Source: Halovenus halobia
Lineage (GTDB): Archaea > Halobacteriota > Halobacteria > Halobacteriales > Haloarculaceae
Assembly: GCF_051414135.1 (NCBI RefSeq)
Contig: NZ_JBLKOA010000003.1
Span: 124,001-188,000, forward strand
DNA length: 64,000 nt
Direction: 5' to 3'
Shown here: positions 27,020 through 35,024 of the stretch, in pieces
Numbering within the stretch: the stretch's first letter is position 1
Layout of the letters: every line of letters begins with the position of its first letter
Translations under genes and position numbers: made by a program
The notes under the pieces: model-generated
The model's database searches: none
What the model saw: the letters and a program-made list of their open reading frames with translations, nothing else
What the model was told of the DNA's origin: nothing

Positions 27020-28027
27020 ATGGAACGACTCGATTTCGAGCACGAGGTCGGCGCCCACTGTGGGTCGACCTCGCTTCGTGACCTGTCGACGTACTACGGC
27101 TGGGGGTTCGACGAGCCGACCTGTTTCGGGCTTGGAGAGGGGCTTGGCTTCTCGTATCTCGAACTCCCGGAGTCGCCACACCGGGCGTTTTTCGGTCGGA
27201 CAGGCTGGCTCGAACGCGCCTTCTTCGAGAACTGTGGTATCGACCACACGATTCACGAGGGCCAGTCTTTCGAGGACGCGTGGGCCGACATCCGCGCTCG
27301 AATCGACGACGGCGAGCCAGTGATGATCTTCACCGACCTGTTCTATCTGGATTACTACGACACCGACACCCACTTCGCGCCCCACTCGCTGCTCGTGGTG
27401 GGCTACGACGAGGAGACTGTCCACCTCGCTGACAGCGAGTTCGGCGAGATTCAGCGACTTCCCCTCGAGCGCCTCCAGAAAGCACTCACCTCCACGCACG
27501 TCGTTGCGCTGCAGTGTCGATATCTCACGATCGACGACCCGACGATGACCGTCGACTTCGAGACGGCAGCGAGAGACGCACTGAGAGAGACGGCAACCTA
27601 TATGCTCGACCCGGCAGCGAGCAAGCGTGAATCGAAGTACTTCAGCGGGCAGGGAGTCGGTGAAATCGAAGCCTTCGCCGAAGAACTGCCGGAGTTCGAC
27701 GACTTACCGGACCCGTCGTGGACGATTCGGTTCGCCTACCAGAACATCGAGCGCCGTGGAACCGGCGGCGGCGCGTTCAGACGGCTGTTCGCCGACTTTC
27801 TGGAGACAGCAGCCGGGTCAATTGGACTGGACAGCGCCCTCCCAGCGGAGATGGTCGATATCGCCGACGACTGGACCGAACTCGCCGGTGTGCTCCGGGA
27901 GGCAAGCGAGACGGACAGCGCCGCCGACCGCCAATCGTTGCTGTGGGAGGCGAGTGAACAGGTCGAAGCGGTCGGTGCGCGAGAAGCAGTTCTCTACCGG
28001 TCAATTCTGGCCGAATTCGAGTCGTAG
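27020..28027 (+). CDS. BtrH N-terminal domain / DUF4872 family protein
   Basis: 335 aa from MERLDFEHEVGAHCGSTSLR. The opening HCGSTSLRDLSTYYGW, then ECFGLGEGLGFSYL-like TCFGLGEGLGFSYLELP, FFENCGIDHTIHEG and HFAPHSLLVVGYDEETVHLAD match the cysteine-peptidase-like fold of BtrH (acyl carrier to aminoglycoside transfer in butirosin synthesis). The Cys (about residue 14) and His (about 120) would be the catalytic pair. The C-terminal 150 residues are helical, as in DUF4872. The role in haloarchaea is unknown; amide or ester bond transfer is an inference. It diverges from the 7TM kinase. Confidence 0.75.
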   Translation: MERLDFEHEVGAHCGSTSLRDLSTYYGWGFDEPTCFGLGEGLGFSYLELPESPHRAFFGRTGWLERAFFENCGIDHTIHEGQSFEDAWADIRARIDDGEPVMIFTDLFYLDYYDTDTHFAPHSLLVVGYDEETVHLADSEFGEIQRLPLERLQKALTSTHVVALQCRYLTIDDPTMTVDFETAARDALRETATYMLDPAASKRESKYFSGQGVGEIEAFAEELPEFDDLPDPSWTIRFAYQNIERRGTGGGAFRRLFADFLETAAGSIGLDSALPAEMVDIADDWTELAGVLREASETDSAADRQSLLWEASEQVEAVGAREAVLYRSILAEFES

Positions 28028-28032
28028 CCGAC

Positions 28033-28239
28033 CTACGCCTCGGGTTCTGCAGGCGCGTCGTCCGCACGGCGACGCCGGAGCGCGAGAACCGCGATTCCGG
28101 CCGCGGCGATACCTGCGAGAAACTCCCGTCTGGTGAGCAGTTCGACAGTGTTGTCGACGGAGGTGACGGGTTCGGGTGACTCCTCGGCGTCGGCGACACC
28201 GAGTTTATTTTTCAGGTACGGCGTGAAAACGACAGGCAC
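28033..28239 (-). CDS. 68-aa membrane-anchored protein with RR motif
   Basis: Starts with GTG at 28239 (VPVVFTPYLKNKLGVADAEE), giving 68 aa. A polar, acidic first half is followed by LLTRREFLAGIAAAGIAVLA, one transmembrane helix preceded by a twin-arginine motif in the middle of the protein, and an RRRRADDAPAEPEA tail. The RR before the helix resembles a Tat signal placed late, while the basic cluster after the helix suggests the tail stays inside. I recognise no family. It converges on the BtrH-like gene, with five bases between, and lies 53 bases downstream of the acyl-CoA ligase gene on the same strand. Confidence 0.6.
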   Translation of the reverse strand: MPVVFTPYLKNKLGVADAEESPEPVTSVDNTVELLTRREFLAGIAAAGIAVLALRRRRADDAPAEPEA

Positions 28240-28292
28240 ACTCTCAGTACGAGCAGCGCGAATAAATAGGCTCGGAGGACAGACGGCGGGCG

Positions 28293-29957
28293 TTAGTTGT
28301 CTGCTTCTTCCGGCGCTGCGTCCTCGGAGACCTCTTCCTGCAGCAGTTCGTCCTCCTGCCCTTCGTACATCTCGCGGAGGTCTTTCTTGGAGAACTTGCC
28401 GGTCGCGGTTTTCGGAATCTCGTCGATGAACTTGAAGCCGTCCGGGAGCCACCACTTGGGGTACTCCTCGAGTAGCATCTCTCTGAGTTCATCGGTCAGG
28501 ACTTCGTTGTCGACGTGTTCGGGAGTGACAACCATCGCGACTGGGCGCTCGGACCAGCGTTCGTGGGGAACGCCGATGACCGCCGCTTCGCTGACGTCGT
28601 CGTGGGCCATGATGGCGTTTTCCAGTTCCTGACTGGAGATCCACTCGCCACCAGATTTGATCACGTCGCCTGCTCGGTCGACAATTTCGAGGTAGCCGTC
28701 GGTGTCGACGGTGACGATGTCACCGGTCTTGAGCCACGACCCCTCGAAGTCTTCTTCGTTTGCGTCGGGGCGCTCGAAATAGGACTGAGTGACCCACGGT
28801 CCACGGACGTAGAGTTCACCGAAGTCTTCGCCGTTCCACTCGATTTCGTTGCCGTCGTCGTCGACGACCTTGAACTCGAGTCCGGGGACGATCAGCCCCT
28901 GTTTGGCCTTCAGGTTGAACTGCTGTTCTTTCGGTGCGTCTTCGAGGTCGGATTTGAGGTTTGCAACGCTGCCGATTGGGGACATCTCGGTCATACCCCA
29001 CGCGTGGACGACCTCGACGCCGAGGTCATCGAACTTCTCGATGAGTGCTTTCGGGGCGGCAGAGCCGCCGATGATGACTCGTTCGAGCGAGGAGAGGTCA
29101 ACCTCGTTGTCCTCCATGTACTCGAGCAGGCCGAGCCAGACAGTCGGGACGCCGGCGGTGAGTGTGACCCCCTCTTCCTCGATGAGTCGGGCGATATCTG
29201 CGGGTTCGGGCGACGGTCCCGGGAAGACCTGCTTGGCACCCGCGGCAGTCGCCGAGAACGGCATCCCCCAGGCGTTGACGTGGAACATCGGGACCACCGG
29301 CATCAGCACGTCTGAGTCGTCGATGCCCAGCGCCTGCGGAACCATCGTCGCCATCGTGTGGGCGTGCATCATCTGCTGTGTGTACTCGACACCTTTTGGC
29401 ATCCCCGTCGTGCCGGAGGTGTAACACATCCCTGCAGGCTGGTCTTCGGAGAGTTCCGGGAAGTCGTACTCCGTAGATTCGTCGCCGATGAAAGACTCGT
29501 AGTCCGTGATAGGTTCGACAGAAACGTCAGGGACCTCAGAGCCCATCACGACGAACTGCTCGACACTCGAGAACGACTCTTCCTCGTAGGCCGAATCGAG
29601 TTTCTCCGCCAGCGATGGGTCGACAAAGATGACCTTGTTCTGGGCGTCGTCGACGATATGCTGGATGTGCCCGTCGGGCAGCAGCGGGTTGATCGTGTGC
29701 AGTTGGGCACCGATGTTCGGAACTGCAAAGTACGTCTCGAAGTGTCGGTCCGTGTTCCAACAGATCGTTCCCACTCGGTCGCCATCCTCGACACCCGCGT
29801 TGTCGAGGGCGTTCGCCAGTTTGCTGACACGGTCACCGTACTCATCGTAGGTATACCGTTTCATACCCTCGTGGGTACGAGCGACTATCTCTTTCTCCGG
29901 GAATACATTTTCAGCGCGCCACAAAAACGGTGTCAGTGTCTGTTGATGTCCAGTCAC
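28293..29957 (-). CDS. AMP-dependent acyl-CoA synthetase (medium/long chain)
   Basis: A 554-aa member of the acyl-adenylate-forming family that activates a carboxylic acid to its CoA thioester with ATP. The start is MTGHQQTLTPFLWRAENVFP. Motifs are the phosphate loop MCYTSGTTGMPKGVEYT, the HVNAWGMPF region, AWGMTEMSPIG, WLKTGDIVTVDTDGYLEIVDR and the C-terminal lysine motif KTATGKFSKKDLR. The overall form is closest to medium-chain fatty acid ligases (AlkK-like). A long acidic C-terminus is a salt adaptation. The substrate chain length is a guess. A thioesterase gene is divergent on the other side. Confidence 0.9.
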   Translation of the reverse strand: MTGHQQTLTPFLWRAENVFPEKEIVARTHEGMKRYTYDEYGDRVSKLANALDNAGVEDGDRVGTICWNTDRHFETYFAVPNIGAQLHTINPLLPDGHIQHIVDDAQNKVIFVDPSLAEKLDSAYEEESFSSVEQFVVMGSEVPDVSVEPITDYESFIGDESTEYDFPELSEDQPAGMCYTSGTTGMPKGVEYTQQMMHAHTMATMVPQALGIDDSDVLMPVVPMFHVNAWGMPFSATAAGAKQVFPGPSPEPADIARLIEEEGVTLTAGVPTVWLGLLEYMEDNEVDLSSLERVIIGGSAAPKALIEKFDDLGVEVVHAWGMTEMSPIGSVANLKSDLEDAPKEQQFNLKAKQGLIVPGLEFKVVDDDGNEIEWNGEDFGELYVRGPWVTQSYFERPDANEEDFEGSWLKTGDIVTVDTDGYLEIVDRAGDVIKSGGEWISSQELENAIMAHDDVSEAAVIGVPHERWSERPVAMVVTPEHVDNEVLTDELREMLLEEYPKWWLPDGFKFIDEIPKTATGKFSKKDLREMYEGQEDELLQEEVSEDAAPEEADN

Positions 29958-30060
29958 AGTTTATTACTGGACGCACGCACAAATAGTGTTTTCTGAAATC
30001 CTAAACGAGCTGTTGTGTATGAAGAAAAGTTTATTCTGAGAGTCCCTCGCGAGCGGAGCC

Positions 30061-30068
30061 GTTATACC
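30061..30068 (+). promoter_or_regulatory. TATA-like box of the thioesterase gene
   Basis: GTTATACC, centred about 28 bases before the ATG at 30092, consistent with leaderless transcription. Confidence 0.45.
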
Positions 30069-30091
30069 CCGGGCGAGCGACCGTAGCAGGT

Positions 30092-30514
30092 ATGCACGAC
30101 GTCTTCGAAAACGACGTTCGCTTCGAGGAGACAGACGCACAGGGAATTGTCTTCTATGGCAACTACGTGACATATCAGGACGAAGCCTTCACCGAATATC
30201 TCGACGCAATCGGCTACGAGTACGCAACCTTTGCAGACCGGGGCTGGGACGTTCACGTCGTCAACGTCGAACTGGATTACCGCGGCTCAGCGGAGTTTGG
30301 GGACCGACTGGTCAACTCACTTCGGATCGCGTCGATTAGCGACTCCAGTCTCACCTTCGAGTACCAGTGTCGACGCAAATCCGACGACGAAGTGCTCGCA
30401 GAGGGGACAGTCACCCACGTCGCTGTTGACGACTCCGGGTCACCGACCCGCGTGCCGGACGCCTTCCGGGAGGTCGTGGTCGAGTTCCAGGACGAACCGC
30501 CGGAACCGGTCTAA
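30092..30514 (+). CDS. Acyl-CoA thioesterase, hot-dog fold (4HBT family)
   Basis: 140 aa. FENDVRFEETDAQGIVFYGN near residues 4-23 is the hallmark of the 4-hydroxybenzoyl-CoA thioesterase/YbgC type, with the catalytic Asp in ETDAQG. The later VHVVNVELDYRGSAEFGDRL strand and EVLAEGTVTHVAVD complete the hot-dog fold. It hydrolyses acyl-CoA thioesters; the acyl group is unknown. It stands divergent from an acyl-CoA ligase and overlaps the end of the amidase gene by four bases on the opposite strand. Confidence 0.88.
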   Translation: MHDVFENDVRFEETDAQGIVFYGNYVTYQDEAFTEYLDAIGYEYATFADRGWDVHVVNVELDYRGSAEFGDRLVNSLRIASISDSSLTFEYQCRRKSDDEVLAEGTVTHVAVDDSGSPTRVPDAFREVVVEFQDEPPEPV

Positions 30515-31956
30515 TTGCGGAAGGGGTACTCGTCGGCCCACGGCCGCACAGTTTCGAGTGACTTCGCCACGGCGAGGACGTCCGCCTCGGCGTGTCGGCT
30601 CCCGACAATCTGCAGCCCAACTGGAAGTCCGTCGTCGGTCAGTCCGGCAGGAACGTTCGCGACTGGGTGGCCGGTCACGTTGAAGACCCACGTCAGCATC
30701 TGGTCGGTCGGTACGCCCATCACGTCCTCCCCGTCTATTTCGGTCGGGTAGCCGTCAGCGAGGTCTCTGCTGTACGGTGGGACCGTCAGCGTCGGCGTCA
30801 CGAGCACGTCGTACTCGTCGAGCACAGCCTCGATACCGTCGTAGGCGGCGGTCCGAACGCGGTTTTTCAACTGCGCCTCGACAGGGTCGGCGCTCTCACC
30901 GAGCGCAATCGTCGACCGAACCGTGTCGACAACGTCGGCAGTCTCGAAGTCGATACCGAACGCCTCCTCGATGCCCCGGGCCATCCCGGCGAAGAAGACA
31001 CCGACCTGGGTCATGTAGGCCTCACTCAACGTGGCGTAGTCGGGCAGGTCTGGGTCGCGCTCCTCGACAGTCACACCGGCGCTGGCGAGGTCGTCGACGG
31101 CCGCACCGACGGCGTCCCTGACTTCTGGCGCGACTGGCTGGAGGCCGAGGTCAGGACTGTAGGCCGCCGAGAGGGTTTCGGGTGGCTGGTCGAGTTGGTC
31201 GCGTGTTGCTGGAGTCGCCGGCAGCGAGAAGGGGTCGCGGTCGTCCGGGCCGGCGAGTACGTCGTAGCTCAGCGCCACGTCCTCGACGGTACGGGCGAGT
31301 GAACCGAGCACCAGAAATGGCGTGTGGTGGCTGAACCGGTCGACACCGCCGTCGTCGGCCGGAACCCGTCCAAACGTCGGTTTGAGACTGGCGACGTAAC
31401 AGCAGGCAGCCGGCACGCGGAGCGAGCCACCGATATCCGACCCCGTTGCGAGTGGCGTCAATCCACCGGCGAGTGCCGCCGCCGACCCCCCGGAGGAGCC
31501 ACCTGCCGAGCGTGTCAGGTCGAACGGCGTCGGCGTGGCCCCCTGCAGCCTGTTGTCCGTCTTGATCGTATGTCCGAGCGCAGGTGTATTCGTGGTGCCG
31601 AGAATCACCGCGCCAGCGGCTTCCAGTCGCTCGACGGTCACTGAGTCGGTGCTGGCGACGTTGTCGGACAGCGGTGCCAGCCCCAGCGTGTGCTGGACGC
31701 CGGCCTTACGCTGGGTCAGGTCTTTGATTGCGACCGGCACGCCGTGCAGTGGGCCGAGGTCTTCGCCGGCGTCGGCGGCCTCGTCGGCGCGTCGGGCCTG
31801 TTCGCGGGCCGACTCTTCGATGACAGTCACGAAGGCGTTCAGTTCGTCGTGCTCGGCGATGCGGTCGAGATGCGCGTCGAGCACGGCTTCTGCTGTCGTC
31901 TCGCCGCTCCGGATTGCCTTGGCGAGTTCGGTTGCGGTTGCACCAATCGAGTCCAT
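30511..31956 (-). CDS. Amidase (amidase signature family)
   Basis: A 481-aa hydrolase with the Ser-cisSer-Lys triad: Lys in VPVAIKDLTQRKAG (about residue 75), and the signature SAGGSSGGSAAALAGGLTPL then GSDIGGSLRVPAACC. It resembles stand-alone amidases of the GatA type but lacks any gatB or gatC neighbour. The C-terminal PVANVPAGLTDDGLPVGLQI is the usual closing motif. It could act on aliphatic or aryl amides. The start MDSIGATATELAKAI gives a full-length enzyme. Confidence 0.92.
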   Translation of the reverse strand: MDSIGATATELAKAIRSGETTAEAVLDAHLDRIAEHDELNAFVTVIEESAREQARRADEAADAGEDLGPLHGVPVAIKDLTQRKAGVQHTLGLAPLSDNVASTDSVTVERLEAAGAVILGTTNTPALGHTIKTDNRLQGATPTPFDLTRSAGGSSGGSAAALAGGLTPLATGSDIGGSLRVPAACCYVASLKPTFGRVPADDGGVDRFSHHTPFLVLGSLARTVEDVALSYDVLAGPDDRDPFSLPATPATRDQLDQPPETLSAAYSPDLGLQPVAPEVRDAVGAAVDDLASAGVTVEERDPDLPDYATLSEAYMTQVGVFFAGMARGIEEAFGIDFETADVVDTVRSTIALGESADPVEAQLKNRVRTAAYDGIEAVLDEYDVLVTPTLTVPPYSRDLADGYPTEIDGEDVMGVPTDQMLTWVFNVTGHPVANVPAGLTDDGLPVGLQIVGSRHAEADVLAVAKSLETVRPWADEYPFRN

Positions 31957-31998
31957 ACGAGAACCGACCGCTGGTTAGCACATAAACACCGGGGCAGG

Positions 31999-32562
31999 TC
32001 AAAACGGCGCGTCCGGATTAGCGTCTCCGTCGACTGTTGGTTCCGGAGCCGCTGCGTCAGACTCCGCGGCGTCAATTTCGCCGGTCTCGCGGTACTGCGC
32101 TTCCATCTCGGCGAGCGCCTCGTTGACGGCCTCGCTTTGCTGGTGGCTCTCGGCGGCGCGAACGCGAACCAGGTCGAACTCGTGACGCTCTGGGTTGCCG
32201 TTCCACGCGCGGAACGACCCCTTCGTGAGCGTATCAGTCTGCGGGCAGAACTCCGTCGTCGGCGAGAACTCTGCCCAGAGAACAGTCGAATCCTCGGCGT
32301 CGACAGCGTACCGATAACCTGCGCCGGGGTGACGAGTGTCTCGATTCAATTTGGCGAGATTGTACCCGAAGGTCATGTCGTAGACGCCACGTTCCTCGAA
32401 AAGTTCGGCTGTGAGCTGGTGAAACGCAACGTGGCGCTGGCCGGTGAGCACGTCGTGGCCGCGCAGGAACGAGCCGGACTCTGGGATATATTCCGCCTCG
32501 AAGGCCGTCGGGTCGGTGAACTCCGCGTCCTCGCCGCCGAGCATCGAGCGAATTCCTCTCAT
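31999..32562 (-). CDS. Haloarchaeal protein resembling MIP18/DUF59 Fe-S assembly factors
   Basis: 187 aa from MRGIRSMLGGEDAEFTDPTAF. The central part has FGYNLAKLNRDTRHPGAGYR. The stretch EFSPTTEFCPQTDTLTKGSF is followed by HEFDLVRVRAAESHQQSEAV and NEALAEME. This order resembles the MIP18/CIAO2 (DUF59) family, where the corresponding line runs FTPT..HC..A..IG.. then V.V..G.H..E..VN.QL..KE. I infer a role in Fe-S cluster delivery or a derived function. The N-terminal 60 residues and acidic C-terminal 35 residues are haloarchaeal additions. An ATG 22 codons further upstream is possible but less acidic. Confidence 0.6.
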   Translation of the reverse strand: MRGIRSMLGGEDAEFTDPTAFEAEYIPESGSFLRGHDVLTGQRHVAFHQLTAELFEERGVYDMTFGYNLAKLNRDTRHPGAGYRYAVDAEDSTVLWAEFSPTTEFCPQTDTLTKGSFRAWNGNPERHEFDLVRVRAAESHQQSEAVNEALAEMEAQYRETGEIDAAESDAAAPEPTVDGDANPDAPF

Positions 32563-32687
32563 ACCAGAAGGAAAGCACTCGACCACATCAGCGGTTATCG
32601 CGAACACGTTCGGGGCGTGGCGGGCCAACTATGCCGGCGAGTCCTGCAAAAGTTAATGAGCGTACCGTGCGAACCAGGAAACATTGT

Positions 32688-33104
32688 ATGGTCGAGATTC
32701 CTGACTCACTGCGAAGTTTGTTCACTGCGACTGTTGAAGAACACGACGACCGCTACTATATCGAGATTCCTGACTCTGAGATCGAACACGAGGCGGCAGC
32801 CCCCGGCGAGACCTACCGCATCGCCGTGCTCCCGCAAGGCAGCGATTCTGAGGCGGTACCAGCCGAAACAGTCGAGCCATCCGACGACGACTACGCCGAG
32901 CACGAAACACAGCCCGAACCACCAGTCGACGAAGGGGAGGTCCGGACAGTCGAAATCGAATCTGTCGGTGACCAGGGGGACGGCATCGCAAAAGTCGAAC
33001 GCGGCTACGTCGTCATCGTTCCCGGAGCTGAGCCGGGCGAACAGCCAACTGTCGAAATCGAACAGGTGAAACAGAACGTCGCCTTCGCCGAAGTCGTCAA
33101 ATAA
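32688..33104 (+). CDS. TRAM-domain RNA-binding protein
   Basis: 138 aa starting MVEIPDSLRSLFTATVEEHD. The N-terminal 50 residues form a short conserved block (YYIEIPDSEIEH), followed by an acidic linker. The C-terminal TRAM domain (about 80-138) reads VESVGDQGDGIAKVERGYVV, IVPGAEPGEQPTVEIEQVKQ, NVAFAEVV. TRAM is a beta-barrel found in tRNA/rRNA modification enzymes; single-TRAM proteins in archaea act as RNA chaperones. The gene is divergent from the MIP18-like gene, and a two-helix membrane protein gene converges on it with three bases between. Confidence 0.88.
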   Translation: MVEIPDSLRSLFTATVEEHDDRYYIEIPDSEIEHEAAAPGETYRIAVLPQGSDSEAVPAETVEPSDDDYAEHETQPEPPVDEGEVRTVEIESVGDQGDGIAKVERGYVVIVPGAEPGEQPTVEIEQVKQNVAFAEVVK

Positions 33105-33107
33105 GCC

Positions 33108-33368
33108 TCAGCGTCCAGACGGTGCTGCCGGTCGCTCATTGTTACCGACCCGAAGGCGGCCGTAGAGACCGGGCAACTTCGACTTCGTCTGCTGCCAGAC
33201 CGTCCGCGCCAATAACCCAGCGACCACAGCCCCAGCGCCGACCAGCGCGGCCAGGACTGGATGACTTGCGATGACAAACACGCCAGCGAACAGCGCCACT
33301 ACGACGAGCGCACTCGTAACTGTCCCACTCAACGTTGTGTATTCCGTCTGCGATGGTGTTACTCTCAT
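33108..33368 (-). CDS. 86-aa two-helix membrane protein
   Basis: MRVTPSQTEYTTLSGTVTSA leads into two hydrophobic helices (about residues 17-33 and 38-56) separated by HPV, then a basic, cytoplasmic tail TKSKLPGLYGRLRVG. No family is recognised. It converges on the TRAM gene, and its upstream region holds an inverted repeat at 33419-33442 that may belong to its promoter or to that of the regulator at 33670. Confidence 0.6.
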   Translation of the reverse strand: MRVTPSQTEYTTLSGTVTSALVVVALFAGVFVIASHPVLAALVGAGAVVAGLLARTVWQQTKSKLPGLYGRLRVGNNERPAAPSGR

Positions 33369-33418
33369 TGTATCTGTATAGAAGGGGCGTCAGCCACATA
33401 ATAGTAATCTGAATGATA

Positions 33419-33442
33419 CTTCTGTAAGACGACTTACTGAAG
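33419..33442. promoter_or_regulatory. Inverted repeat in the divergent 33.4-33.7 kb region
   Basis: CTTCTGTAAG-ACGA-CTTACTGAAG, nine of ten arm positions complementary. It lies 51 bases upstream of the 86-aa membrane protein gene, within a 301-base gene-free stretch before the zinc-ribbon regulator. Its symmetry fits a dimeric transcription-factor site, possibly for the regulator next door. Nothing else is evident in the stretch. Confidence 0.35.
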
Positions 33443-33669
33443 TAATCTTCAGTTGTAGCCGTTTCACAGGCCCCGTCCGGAGGGACCGTGAGGAAGTCGA
33501 AACCGAACAATTCAGTCTACCCACATTCGAGTCTGTTTTCGAGCGGCCCCGGGCGGTTCGTTATCCAGCGCTGTGCGGGGCGGTGAACTGAGCACGGTTT
33601 CAGGAGGGTTTTTTGACGGACGGCGTCGAAAGAGGTGCATGTGCTGCCCCGCAACGGGACGGAGCGACG

Positions 33670-34575
33670 ATGAGTGAGGAGAGTCTGGACCCAGCGGATG
33701 CCTTCTCGCTTCTGGGCGAGGATGTCCGTCTGAACATCATCGCTGCGCTGGACGAGGCGACCGGCGAGCCCATCGGATTCTCCGAGTTACAGGACCGGGT
33801 CGGTGTCGAGGACAGCGGCCAGTTCAATTACCATCTCTCCCAGCTTGTGGGACACTTCGTCACAAAACCCGACGACGGATACAGACTCACGGCTGCAGGT
33901 GAACGCCTCGCCCGCGCGGTGTCGGCTGGCCTGTACACCGACAGCCCGGAACTGCCGCCGTTCGGTGTCGACGGCATCTGCAACAACTGCGGCCTGGAGA
34001 CACTCGACGCCGCATACGCTGACGAGCAATTCATCATCGCCTGCCGGGAGTGTGACCACCAGATGCTCGAAGTCGACGCCCCACCGAGTCTCATTCGCGG
34101 GCGTGACCCCGAAGAGGCCCTCGCTGCCTTCGAGGAATGGTCGTTCGAGCAGGTCGAGCAGGCCTACGCGGGTATCTGTCCGACCTGTGGCGGGCCAGTC
34201 AACCACGGTATCACGGAAGACACAGCTGATGGGCTTCCCTTCGACGTGCTCCCAGAGATAATCTGTGACGTTTGTCACCGCCGGGTCAGGACTTCCTTCG
34301 CAGCGATTGCGCGCCGGGACCCGGCGGTCAACGATTTCCACGAACGCCATTTCGTCGACTATCGGAACAAACACTACTGGGAAGTCGATGACTTTGTCTC
34401 CGATGATGGCCTCGAACTCCTCTCTGAATCGCCGTTCCGGATGCAGGTAACGTTCACAGCATCAGGAGAAATCTGCGAGGCTGTCGTCGACGATACCCTC
34501 AACGTCGTCCGTGTCGAAATCCGCCACACTGCAGACGAGGACGCCTACACGGTAGATGGCGAGTCGGAGCAGTAA
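33670..34575 (+). CDS. ArsR-like winged-helix regulator with two zinc ribbons
   Basis: 301 aa from MSEESLDPADAFSLLGEDVR. Residues about 8-90 form a winged helix of the ArsR-like haloarchaeal type (LLGEDVRLNIIAALDEATG, FSELQDRVGVEDSGQFNYHL, DGYRLTAAGERLARAV). Two Cys-rich ribbons follow, CNNC...CREC (about 99-125) and CPTC...CDVC (about 175-205), then a beta-rich C-terminal domain. DNA binding is expected at the N-terminus and metal or redox structural sites in the middle. The target is unknown. The start was chosen over an ATG 19 codons upstream because MSEES is acidic and family-like. Confidence 0.82.
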   Translation: MSEESLDPADAFSLLGEDVRLNIIAALDEATGEPIGFSELQDRVGVEDSGQFNYHLSQLVGHFVTKPDDGYRLTAAGERLARAVSAGLYTDSPELPPFGVDGICNNCGLETLDAAYADEQFIIACRECDHQMLEVDAPPSLIRGRDPEEALAAFEEWSFEQVEQAYAGICPTCGGPVNHGITEDTADGLPFDVLPEIICDVCHRRVRTSFAAIARRDPAVNDFHERHFVDYRNKHYWEVDDFVSDDGLELLSESPFRMQVTFTASGEICEAVVDDTLNVVRVEIRHTADEDAYTVDGESEQ

Positions 34576-34626
34576 CTCGGCGTTCGCGCTGCTCGGGGCT
34601 CTGTGAAACCACGCCAGCGGCGGCAG

Positions 34627-34652
34627 TTAGTACGTCCGCGCGAAGTACGCCG
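34627..34652 (-). pseudogene. Second extra copy of the proS 3' end (distal)
   Basis: 26 bases identical to the end of proS (35025-35050), coding for AYFARTY plus stop on the minus strand. It is separated from the middle copy by element copy C. No coding capacity. Confidence 0.85.
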
Positions 34653-34884
34653 GTACCGACCTTTTTCTGCGTCGGGTGTCCCCGCTCACTCCGTTCGCTG
34701 CGGGCACCACTCTCTGCTCACGGGCAGCGCGGCGCTACGCGCCGCGACTTCGAGGCGCTACCGCGCCTCGCAGCGCCGTTCGCATGGTTAGCGAGACCGC
34801 TGGTCTCGCTCGACTTGAAAAACGTCGGCGAAAAAGTCCTCGGCGCAAGCGCCGAGCGAACCGCCACGCAGTGCTCGCCGGAAA
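34653..34884 (-). repeat. Palindromic gene-end element, copy C (long form)
   Basis: Read on the minus strand: the terminator-like hairpin CTCGGC..GCCGAG, then TTTTTCGCCGACGTTTTTC at about 34818-34836, then GAGCGAGACCAGCGGTCTCG, further palindromes over the 34.7-34.8 kb interior, and the end CCCGACGCAGAAAAAGG at about 34659-34675. The interior matches copy B. The leading hairpin and 3' untranslated part are identical to copy D except for one base, showing tandem duplication. Confidence 0.85.
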
Positions 34885-34910
34885 TTAGTACGTCCGCGCG
34901 AAGTACGCCG
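34885..34910 (-). pseudogene. First extra copy of the proS 3' end (middle)
   Basis: 26 bases identical to the true proS end, including its TAA, exactly 140 bp away from it. The identity continues into the untranslated region beyond the stop (34819-34884 versus 34959-35024, one mismatch), so what was copied is gene end plus terminator. Confidence 0.87.
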
Positions 34911-35024
34911 GTACCGACCTTTTTCTGCGTCGGGTGTGCTCCGCACACCACTCCTTGAAAAACGTCGGCGAAAAAGTCCTCGGCGCAAGCGCCGAGCGAA
35001 CCGCCTCGCAGTGCTCGCCGGAAA
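34911..35024 (-). repeat. Palindromic gene-end element, copy D (short core)
   Basis: The core at 34919-34976 is 58 bp from CTTTTTC to GAAAAAG with internal palindrome GTGTGCTCCGCACAC. On the minus strand it follows the proS stop and the hairpin CTCGGCGCTTGCGCCGAG, which runs into a T tract and would terminate proS transcription. Core sequence and length agree with copy A near 1.3 kb. Confidence 0.88.
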
